The notes under the pieces are model-generated. The model was not told the DNA's origin. It saw only the letters and a list, made by a program, of their open reading frames with translations, and made no database searches. DNA of 64,000 nucleotides from positions 203,718 to 267,717 of the forward strand of contig JAQTWP010000002.1 in the NCBI GenBank assembly GCA_028689205.1, read 5' to 3'. Positions 56,821-64,000 of this stretch are shown piece by piece. Each line of letters starts with the position of its first letter. Within the stretch, counting starts at the first letter, position 1. This DNA is from Candidatus Altimarinota bacterium. Lineage in GTDB: Bacteria; Patescibacteriota; Gracilibacteria; BD1-5; UBA2023. The translations under genes were made by a program, and so were the position numbers.

Positions 56821-57186
56821 TTATTGACCAGCACCGAATAAGCTTTTAATAAGAAATGATACAACAGAATAAGCTATAAATATAACTATAAGTCATAATC
56901 AAGCATTTGTAAGTATAGTTTTACCTTTCTTAACTTTTCCATCATCTCAACCAGCGCTTAATATCATAAATCATCCATATATGAAATAAATAACTGCTGC
57001 GAGAGCCATGAATCATAGAGCAAAGTTAACCCATTGTTTAATTACTACATCAATTGTCTTGTCGCTTCATTTTGCTCCTGCATCTATAGATCATCCTGAA
57101 CCTTCAAAAGACATTACAGCAAATGATTGTTGAGTTCAAGCTAATATTGCTAGAGAACCATATCAAATTTTTTTAAGTGTATTCAT
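56821..57186 (-). CDS. T4SS pilin (VirB2/TrbC-like) subunit
   Basis: 121 residues. An N-terminal hydrophobic signal segment, VNFALGFMALAAVIYFIYGG FMI (TM1), a charged loop with KVKKGKTI, and LGLIVIFIAYSVVSFLI (TM2), short tail LFGAGQ. This two-helix hairpin is the T4SS pilin / VirB2-type plan. Could form the channel pilus with the PrgI- and TraC-like proteins at 13608-14754, although these are 43 kb apart. Confidence 0.75.
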
Positions 57187-57260
57187 AATTATTGAATTAA
57201 ATATTAAAAAATACTTACCCAGTATATACTAGAAAAAAATAAATGCAATACCATTTTGCA

Positions 57261-57289
57261 AAAATAAGCCTTATTCTAAGGCTTATTTT
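57261..57289 (-). terminator. Terminator of the rpsF-ssb-rpsR operon
   Basis: Perfect 13-bp arms AAAATAAGCCTTA / TAAGGCTTATTTT with a TTC loop, T-rich flank on the reverse strand, just downstream of rpsR. Confidence 0.85.
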
Positions 57290-57301
57290 GTTTATAGTAT
57301 A

Positions 57302-57517
57302 TTATTTTAAATCAAGAATGTACGGAAGTAATGCCATATATCTAGCTTGTTTAATTGTAGTAGCAAGCTTTTTTTGATGTTTAAGACAAACTCAAGAATA
57401 ATATCTAGGTACTATTTTATTGAATTTTGTAATATATTTCTTTAGTAATTCTGTATCTTTGTAATTAATATCCTTTATTCATGCCTCACATAGAGGACAA
57501 GCTTTTGTATCTTTCAT
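57302..57517 (-). CDS. rpsR: Ribosomal protein S18
   Basis: 71 residues: KACPLCEAG (Zn-ribbon type CxxC), INYKDTELLKKYITKFNKIV PRYYSGVCLKHQKKL, TTIKQARYMALLPY. All standard for S18. Last of the rpsF-ssb-rpsR order, which is conserved across bacteria. Confidence 0.95.
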
Positions 57518-57536
57518 AGTTAGTTATTTTTAATTA

Positions 57537-57944
57537 TTAAAATTTATCATCATCTAAATCAAAATCAGTATCATCTATTTCTTCATTAGATCATTCTGAT
57601 CATTCAAAATCTGATTTTTTATTAAGGAAAATTAGATTAGAAATAACAACTTCGGTTTTATAAGTTTTAGTTCAATCTTCTTTATCGATAATTCTAGTCT
57701 TTAGACGACCTTCAATATATACCAGTTTACCTTTGGTAAGGAATTTTTCGCATTTTTCTGCTAAATTACCCCAAGCAATACAATTAGTATATTCAGCCTC
57801 ATTTTTTACTTCATCTTTTAGATTTTTGAAATATCTATTTGTAGCAACAGTAAACATTGCAACTTTTTTATTTCAGTCTGTATTTTTGATGAAAGGATCT
57901 TTTGTTACGTTTCATATTATTAGTACCTTATTCACTGTTCTCAT
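57537..57944 (-). CDS. ssb: Single-stranded DNA-binding protein
   Basis: 135 residues with the OB fold: MRTVNKVLIIGNVTKDPFIK, KVAMFTVATNRYFKNLKDEV, EYTNCIAWGNLAEKCEKFLT, KGKLVYIEGRLKTR, then an acidic tail ending DDTDFDLDDDKF. The C-terminal tail is acidic as in bacterial SSBs that recruit partners. Between rpsF and rpsR, the usual place. Confidence 0.95.
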
Positions 57945-57971
57945 GTTTTGGAGTTAATATTTTTAAAAAAA

Positions 57972-58259
57972 TTAATCTTCTATCTTGATAAACATATGTC
58001 TCCAAATGTCTTTTTTGATATTAAAAGATTTAGTGATATCAAAAAATTTACTTCAATCAGATTCAATATTGTAAATTATATAGTAACCTGTTTTTGATGA
58101 TCTGATTTTGTAAGCAAGGTCTTTCACTCACCAGATATCTTCACCTATTATCTTAACTCCTGCAGAAGTAAGTTCTAATTTGATATCAGCTATCGAATTA
58201 TTTCTTTCGTCATCTGTAAGTTCAGGATTAATTATAAGCATTAGCTCATATTTTCTCAT
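57972..58259 (-). CDS. rpsF: Ribosomal protein S6
   Basis: 95 residues: MRKYELMLIINPELTDDERN, GEDIWGVKDLAYKIRSSKTG, YYIIYNIESDGS, IKKDIWRHMFIKI. Standard S6. First gene of the S6-SSB-S18 operon. Confidence 0.95.
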
Positions 58260-58361
58260 AGTATCTATGGATTAAATCTTTTGAAAAACTTCAAAAGAAG
58301 ATATAAAATAAAATTGAACTATTTTTTAGTTCGCGGCCAATTATAAAATAATTTGTCAGGA

Positions 58362-58390
58362 TTGCAAATCAAAATTTTTGTAATTATCAT
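58362..58390 (+). promoter_or_regulatory. Candidate promoter for the GspE/PilB gene
   Basis: TTGCAA at 58362-58367 and TATCAT at 58385-58390 with a 17-base spacer; ATG at 58428. Confidence 0.45.
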
Positions 58391-58427
58391 AATAATATGT
58401 TAAACTTAATTCAGTTAATAAAATCAT

Positions 58428-59708
58428 ATGCAAATTAAAGATATATTAAAATTCATAAAACCAGAAAACACAGGATGAAATCTAGATACTTCAGCCATTT
58501 TTAGTGAAAATAATAGCGTAAATATTAATACTGATTTTTTTGATATCAATTCACTATTTGAATCAGCAGTTAAAATGTGAGCGTCAGATATACATATTGA
58601 ACCTGATGAAGATGAATTAAAAATAAGATTCAGAGTAGATGGTAAACTTAATAATTATAAAAACCTCCCTATAAGCAATTCTGCACCTATTTTAGCTAGA
58701 ATTAAAGTGCTTGGTGGATTAAAAATAGATGAGAAACGTCTACCTCAAGATTGAAAAACCAATTATAAAGATCCTATTAGTGGACAAGATATTGATCTTC
58801 GTATTAATATAATTCCTACAATTTATTGAGAAAAGGCTGCGATTCGTTTACTTAAAAAAGAAAATGAATGGGTAGACTTGAGAACAATAGGTATCCTGCC
58901 GATGAATATGGTAAAAATCAAAAAACATTTAAATGATACTTTTTGACTATGCATGGTTGTAGGTCCTACTTGATCAGGTAAATCTACTACACTTTATGCA
59001 ATATTATCAACATTTGATTCTAATGACAAAAACATTTCTACATTAGAAGATCCAGTAGAATATAGAATAAAATGAGTTAATCATACTCAAATAAATCCTG
59101 CGATTGGATTTAATTTTGCTGATTGATTAAGAAGTCTTCTTAGACAAGATCCTGATATTATGATGGTCTGAGAAATCCGTGATCCAGAAACTGCAAAACT
59201 TGCAGTTGAAGCTTCTATTACTGGTCATCAAGTATTCTCTACACTTCATGCTAATTCCTCTGTTAATAGTATACAGCGTCTAATTAATCTATGAGTAGAT
59301 TCCCTTCTTATAACTTCAAGTCTCAAATTAATAATTTCTCAACGTCTGGCTCGTAAACTATGTAATCATTGTAAAATTGCATATAAACCAGATGAGATTA
59401 TAAAAAATAAAGTTCTGAAAAGAATTTCTAAATTTATAAGCAATTCAGAAGATTTACTTTTTTATAAAGCAAATGAAGCTTGATGTGAACATTGTAAAGG
59501 TAAATGATATAAATGAAGGACTTGATTGTATGAAATACTAGAAATGACTGAATGATTAGAAAAACTTATTGTATCCTGAGCATCTAAAACACAACTGGAG
59601 ATTCAGGCGATTTGAGATTGAATGGTAACAATAAAAGATGATGCTCTAATAAAAGTTGTTCTATGAGAAATAAGTCTTGAAGAAGTATTTAATGTTCTTT
59701 GAAATTAA
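58428..59708 (+). CDS. GspE/PilB-type secretion ATPase
   Basis: 426 residues. [44 protein letters not shown] (Walker A), [40 protein letters not shown] (Asp/Glu box), [20 protein letters not shown] (His box), then CNHCK ... CEHCKGKGYKGRTGLYEILE: the tetra-Cys zinc motif of PilB/GspE. Powers pilus assembly using pilins at 15704 and 53904. The N-terminal N1 domain is shortened. Confidence 0.95.
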
Positions 59709-59805
59709 GCTTTAATATTTGTATTTAAAAGAAAAATATAATATAATGAGCTTGTGATTTTTGAAAAAATATTATAATTAGAAAAATTATTAAAAAAAAT
59801 CAAAA

Positions 59806-60111
59806 ATGATTAATTCACAGCTACTAAAATTAATAAAAGATTATAATATCCTACAAGAAGATGCAATAGAAATAATAAGGATATTTGAAGTAATGACAGA
59901 TAATAAAAAACTAGAAATTCTTGATAGCTGGCCAAAAATAGCAGCCCAGATTATAAAACATAGAGAAGAAATAGAACTAGAAAAAGAAATACTACTAATT
60001 AAAACTCTAGAAAATATTGAAAAGGATATTGAAGAATATAATAAATCACTTGTTGCAAAACATACAAAATCTGATATAAAAAAAATAAGACAAAAACAAA
60101 ATATTATTTAA
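59806..60111 (+). CDS. Hypothetical helical protein, 101 aa
   Basis: MINSQLLKLIKDYNILQEDA..., largely helical, Lys/Glu-rich, C-terminal NKSLVAKHTKSDIKKIRQKQ. Not recognised. A possible promoter TTGTGA-(15)-TATAAT precedes it (59752-59778). Co-directional with the 94-aa gene 10 bases downstream. Confidence 0.5.
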   Translation: MINSQLLKLIKDYNILQEDAIEIIRIFEVMTDNKKLEILDSWPKIAAQIIKHREEIELEKEILLIKTLENIEKDIEEYNKSLVAKHTKSDIKKIRQKQNII

Positions 60112-60121
60112 CAAAAAGATT

Positions 60122-60406
60122 ATGGCACATAGTAATGAATTAACAAATCTATTCTGACCAACTGATTTATTTGATATAGAAGCTCACAAACAAAGATTAA
60201 TTCAACAATATTTTCCAAATGTATGAAAAGATAGTTCTTTATGAGAAACTATTAAGTCTACTCTTATGGAAGCTAGAAATGATACAGAAAGACTTCGCCT
60301 AGAAATGATAATTAGTAATTGAAAAAGAAAATATTCAATTTGATGTCTTGCCCTAGAAGAACAAATGAAAACTAATATATGAAGTATTCTTGGCTGAAAT
60401 GCTTAA
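60122..60406 (+). CDS. Hypothetical protein, 94 aa
   Basis: 94 residues with UGA glycines: LTNLFGPTDLFDIEAHKQRL, ARNDTERLRLEMIISNGKRK, ends LGGNA. Not recognised; starts 10 bases after the previous stop, terminator follows. Two small conserved-style genes co-transcribed. Confidence 0.5.
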
Positions 60407-60415
60407 TACTAATAT

Positions 60416-60446
60416 TAAAAAGCTCCAGATTAATCTGGAGCTTTTT
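60416..60446. terminator. Bidirectional terminator
   Basis: Perfect palindromic arms AAAAAGCTCCAGATTA / TAATCTGGAGCTTTTT lie between the convergent 94-aa gene and rpmG. Confidence 0.9.
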
Positions 60447-60452
60447 AATATA

Positions 60453-60629
60453 CTAATGTTTTGTTTCTTTTAATTTAAACACAACATGTTTTCTAAGTTT
60501 TTTGTCGTATTTTCTTAATTCAAGTTTTTCACCTGCTGCAAAATTTTTCTTTTGCACATTTGTGATATATCACATAATTCCACTTTCAACGGAAATACAA
60601 GACATATATGTTCTTTTACCTTTTGCCAT
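60453..60629 (-). CDS. rpmG: Ribosomal protein L33
   Basis: 58 residues: MAKGKRTYMSCISVESGIMG YITN, FAAGEKLELRKYDKKLRKHV VFKLKETK. Matches L33; the Zn-type CxxC pairs are not present (C- form). Stop TAG lies 7 bases from the terminator. Confidence 0.9.
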
Positions 60630-60701
60630 ATCTATTTTTAATACGAAATATATTTATAAGTGCGCTAATTATATTAAAATAATATATTTTACAAATCTTT
60701 T

Positions 60702-60729
60702 TTGTAAAATATGTTTTTTTCTATATAAT
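60702..60729 (+). promoter_or_regulatory. Promoter for obg
   Basis: TTGTAA at 60702-60707 and TATAAT at 60724-60729 with a 16-base spacer, 39 bases before the obg ATG. Confidence 0.55.
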
Positions 60730-60767
60730 CCTTTTTGATATTATTATTTTTAATCTTCAATAGTAGG

Positions 60768-62135
60768 ATGTTTATAGACGAAGTTAAGGTCACTTTAATC
60801 GCATGAAAATGATGAGATGGTAGTGTATCTTGGAGAAGGGAAAAATATATTCCAAAATGATGACCATTTGGTGGTAATGGATGAACAGGTTGAAATATTA
60901 TTTTTAGGACAAATCCTAATGAAAATACTTTAGGTGAATTCCGTCATAAAAAAGTAATTAAGACAAAAGCTTGAGAAAATTGATGAATCCGGGATCTCGC
61001 ATGAGCAGGATCACTTGATGTTATTCTTAATGTACCAGTTGGAACTCTTGTAAAAGACGAAGAATGAAAATTAATTCGCGATCTTAGTACACCATGGGAA
61101 TCTTATGTCATATGTAAATGATGAAGATGATGATATGGTAATGCTCATTTTGTCTCAAGTACACGTCAAGCTCCATCTTTCGCTGAAATTTGAGATGTTT
61201 GAGAAGAAAAAACAGTTAATCTAGAATTAAAACTTGTTGCTGATATTGGTATAATTGGTTTACCAAATGCATGAAAATCAACACTTATAAAATCTATAAC
61301 AAATGTAAAGCCCAAAATTGCAGATTATCCTTTTACTACAATTATTCCAAATCTTGGAGTTCTTGAATATAAAGGTAAAAGTTTGGTTTTAGAAGATGTT
61401 CCTTGACTTATAGAATGAGCAAGTGAATGAAAATGATTATGACATAGTTTCTTAAAACATATTGAAAGAACGAAAGTAATACTTCATCTACTTGATTTGA
61501 ATTGACTTGATGATCTTGTTAAAAATTATGAAACAATAAGAAATGAATTAAAAAAATATAGCAAAGAGTTAGCTGAAAAAGAAGAATTAATCGTTCTTTC
61601 TAAAGCAGATTTATTTGATAATGAAATGATTGAATTTATTACAAAAGAATTCAAATCAAAAATCAAATCTAAAAATCCTATTTTTGTAATTTCTGCACCT
61701 TCACTTAAATGAATTGAAGAATTAAAAGACTTTTTAATTGAGAACTATGTATCAAAAAATAGTGAATTATTAGAAGAATCAGAAGTAGAAAACCAGGTTA
61801 AAGTATATGATTTAAAAAATGAAAAAGACATTAATGCATACAGAGTTATAGATTTATGAAGTATGAATTTTGAAATTAAATGAGATAGAATTGAACAAAT
61901 AGCTAGAATGACGAATATGCAGAATTACGAAGGTATAATGAGAGTTTATGATATTATGAAAAAACTGTCTATTATTAAAAAAATAGCTCATATATTAGAT
62001 ACAAAATATAAGGAAGAAATGAATTTAAGGTATTTTGAATGAGATGATGAATCAATTGATGTAATACCAAAAGTATATATCGCTTGAAGATGTTTCCCCT
62101 TAGATAAAGTTTTATTTGATTCCAATAACAGATAA
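60768..62135 (+). CDS. obg: GTPase Obg/CgtA
   Basis: 455 residues. Glycine-rich Obg fold ([33 protein letters not shown]; nearly all UGA), then GTPase motifs [20 protein letters not shown] (G1), [18 protein letters not shown] (G2), VLEDVPGLIEGASEGKGLGH (G3), [11 protein letters not shown] (G4) and an OCT-like C-terminus. Ribosome maturation GTPase. The glycine-rich loops are the best local demonstration that UGA means glycine. Confidence 0.97.
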
Positions 62136-62156
62136 ACTCATTACTTCTTCATTAAT

Positions 62157-62192
62157 AAAAAAATCGTTAACCAAATGTTAACGATTTTTTTT
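62157..62192 (+). terminator. Rho-independent terminator of obg
   Basis: AAAAATCGTTAAC / GTTAACGATTTTT arms with CAAAT loop and T8, 22 bases after the obg stop. Confidence 0.9.
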
Positions 62193-62207
62193 AAATTTTT
62201 TATTTCA

Positions 62208-62738
62208 TTAGGATAACTCAAGTTTTTTATTTACTCCAACTATTAATCATCAAGTTTCTTTATCTTTGAAATATAACTCATCGACAATATTAGTAACGAG
62301 CTGAAATAATCATCTTCATCTTTTACCCAAGTATACTTGTTGAGTTTCTAGCATTTTTTGTTTTCTGATATTTTCCATTTGTAAGCTGTTTTTTGCAAAT
62401 GCTCATTTTCAAGTATCGTGAACTTCAAGATTAATATAAAGAATGTTTCCTATAATAGAAAACCTGATTAAAAATGTGTTTTTATCTAGTGGTAAACTTC
62501 AATATTCAATTGAATTATTAACAAGTTCATCAGAAATAAGTGAAAATCTGTTTTTCCACGGAACATCAATTCAATTTTTTTCAAACAAAAATAATATTAA
62601 GTTTCTAATTAATCTTGACTGACTATAATCAGCTTTGTATTGAATAGACAACTCAAAATTTTTAATATCTTCTACATTATTTTCTATAAAATCAATTAAA
62701 TCTTGACTTTCTAGATTTGAAATATCTATATTTAACAT
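62208..62738 (-). CDS. RsbW-like HATPase (anti-sigma / sensor-kinase-like ATPase)
   Basis: 176 residues. WKNRFSLISDELVNNSIEYG (N-box), NLEVHDTGKGAFAKNSLQME (G1-type DTGKG) and KRGRGLFQLVTNIVDELYF (G2-type GRGLF) are the ATP-binding signs of HATPase_c_2 (RsbW/SpoIIAB-like). No histidine box. Could be an anti-sigma kinase; partner not in the window. Confidence 0.75.
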
Positions 62739-62789
62739 TTCTTTTTTGGATTAATACTCTTTGATTATATCAAAAAGGACTAAAAAAGT

Positions 62790-62824
62790 CAAAAAAAACA
62801 CCCCTACATAAATGTTGGAGTGTA
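62790..62824 (-). terminator. Terminator of the HU gene
   Basis: ACACTCC(...)GGGGTGT stem on the reverse strand followed by T8, 18 bases after the HU stop. Confidence 0.7.
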
Positions 62825-62841
62825 ATTTTTGTGTATAAAAA

Positions 62842-63117
62842 TTATCTAACAGCTTCTTTAAGAGTTTTACCTGCTCTGAAAACTGGAGATTTCATAGCTG
62901 GGATAGTAATTTTTTCTTTAGTTCTTGGATTAACTCCTTTTCTTGGAGCTCTGTTTGAAACTTTAAAAGCACCAAAACCAGTAATGTTAACTTCTCCGTC
63001 CTTCTTTTGAAGTTCAGCAGTAACGATATCAATAAGTGCATTCAAAAATTTTCCTGCAGCGTCTTGGCTTGATGAAGCTTTTGTAGCTAAAGCCTTAATT
63101 AGATCTTGTTTTTTCAT
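62842..63117 (-). CDS. hup: HU-family DNA-binding protein
   Basis: 91 residues: MKKQDLIKALATKASSSQDA, GEVNITGFGAFKVSNRAPRK GVNPRTKEKITIPAMKSPVF RAGKTLKEAV. Canonical HU/IHF motif and arm (GFGAFxVxxRAxRxGxNPxT). Chromosome-compacting protein. Its glycines are GGA/GGT/GGG, none UGA, consistent with high expression. A weak promoter candidate TTGCTT-(15)-TATAAT lies at 63157-63183 on the reverse strand. Confidence 0.95.
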   Translation of the reverse strand: MKKQDLIKALATKASSSQDAAGKFLNALIDIVTAELQKKDGEVNITGFGAFKVSNRAPRKGVNPRTKEKITIPAMKSPVFRAGKTLKEAVR

Positions 63118-63303
63118 AAGTTATTAGATTAGTTATAAAATAAACTTACAGGGCTTATTATAAGCAAAAAAAAATGAAAGCAAATTTTTTTTGCAAAAAA
63201 TGGCTATTATTATTGATTAAATCATTATATAAAAATTTTTTTGGCTTAAAATAAGCATTACTATTATGGTGAAATTTTATAAAAAAATATTATAAATTGC
63301 TGT

Positions 63304-63999
63304 TTATAGCGGATAATCCTGGTTTTTTGATAGTTTTATAATGAGTTCCGTAAGGTTTTTATTAAAGTTCAATATATCAAAATTGTAGCTATATTCTCTG
63401 ATTTTATGATAATCAAATTCCCTACTCTCAAATTCAATAATTGCCTTTTGTAGACTTTCAACAGTTTGTTCATTGAAAAAAACTCAAGTTGAGGGTAATC
63501 TTGGATTTTTATCTCTTACAGTTTCTAATGCTCATCATTTTGCAAATGCTATAACTGGAGTTCCGCAAGCCATTGCCTCTATTGGAACTATTCAAAAATC
63601 TTCTTCAGGAGGGAAAATAAGTGCTTTTGCTTCACCCATATAGCTTCTAACTTCTTCATTTGTAATTCCAAATTTCCATAATATATTGGATTTTGATTTA
63701 TTTTTTAATTTTTTATATAGTTTATTATTTGTTGCAGTTGCCAGTATTAATTCTTTTCAATTCTCATTAAAAGTGTCAACTAATAACTCAAACTTCTTAT
63801 ATGGTATCATTCTTCAAACATAAAAATAATAGTTCTTTTTACTATTATTAAATGGAAAACTATTTACATCAATTGATGGATAAATAATCTCTGAATTTCT
63901 TCTATAATATTTGGCAATTCTGTTTTTTGTATTCTGTGAATTGGCAATAAAAAAATCAACTCTCTGTGCTGCACAGTAATCCCATAATCTTAAGCTATG
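63304..63999 (-). CDS. GT4-family glycosyltransferase, 5' end outside window
   Basis: 231 residues visible, running off the right edge. RVDFFIANSQNTKNRIAKYY, YYFYVGRMIPYKKFELLVDT, YMGEAKALIFPPEEDFGIVP and IEAMACGTPVIAFAKGGALE (EX7E donor site) are C-terminal GT4 motifs (WbaZ-like). Stop TAA 63304-63306. Role: sugar transfer in envelope glycan synthesis. Confidence 0.85.
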
Positions 64000-64000
64000 G

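Noticed and set aside
1-64000. Widespread frameshifts and pseudogenes suggested by many short ORFs
   Set aside because: Standard-code fragmentation disappears when UGA is read as glycine; nearly all conserved genes are then intact.

Overview
The window reads sensibly only if UGA is translated as glycine (translation table 25). Under the standard code almost every gene is chopped into short pieces. With UGA = Gly, canonical proteins come out full length with UGA at conserved glycines (Walker A of the GspE ATPase, Obg loops, SecF, RecG, PBP, rSAM GGEP motifs). Together with low GC, small S18/L33/HU/SSB genes and a T4-pilus/competence gene set, this points to a Candidate Phyla Radiation bacterium of the Absconditabacteria (SR1) / Gracilibacteria (BD1-5) group. 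All coordinates below are table-25 ORFs that I translated by eye.

Layout. 1-6.2 kb: TPR protein, MORN+WG repeat protein and a 1315-residue protein of unknown function. 6.2-8.8 kb: YggU/DUF167, a glycosyltransferase and a membrane acyltransferase. 8.8-11.6 kb: an RSH-type HD hydrolase downstream of a protein with a RelA/SpoT-synthetase-like C-terminus (possible toxSAS-type pair). 11.7-12.3 kb: tRNA-Leu, tRNA-Arg and two tRNA-Leu remnants. 12.5-15.1 kb: SecF, and divergently PrgI-like and TraC-like T4SS proteins and YraN. 15.4-19.7 kb: small ORF, pilin, secreted 612-aa protein, prepilin peptidase.

19.7-45.8 kb is the exceptional part: about 26 kb with 29 reverse-strand genes, mostly overlapping or separated by a few bases, reading as one operon. 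It contains a His-Xaa-Ser (Hxs) RiPP core (HxsA-like precursor ending in HSSHGSHGSHGSHGSRW, HxsB radical SAM maturase, two HxsD-like proteins) plus 13 further radical SAM proteins, three tandem U32-like proteins, a methyltransferase, a Gfo/Idh/MocA-like oxidoreductase, a lipoprotein, a degenerate kinase-like protein and, unexpectedly, a NifH/BchL-like iron protein with both cluster cysteines followed upstream by two nitrogenase component-1-like (NifD/NifK, BchN/BchB-like) proteins. I infer a previously undescribed peptide-modifying system that couples a large radical SAM set with a nitrogenase-like reductase.

45.9-64 kb is mostly housekeeping: recG (with an in-frame palindromic repeat insertion), tRNA-His, rpsA, an EamA transporter, a class B PBP, a reduced PriA-like protein, pseudopilins, a T4SS pilin, rpsF-ssb-rpsR, a GspE/PilB ATPase, rpmG, obg, an RsbW-like ATPase, HU and a truncated glycosyltransferase at the right edge.
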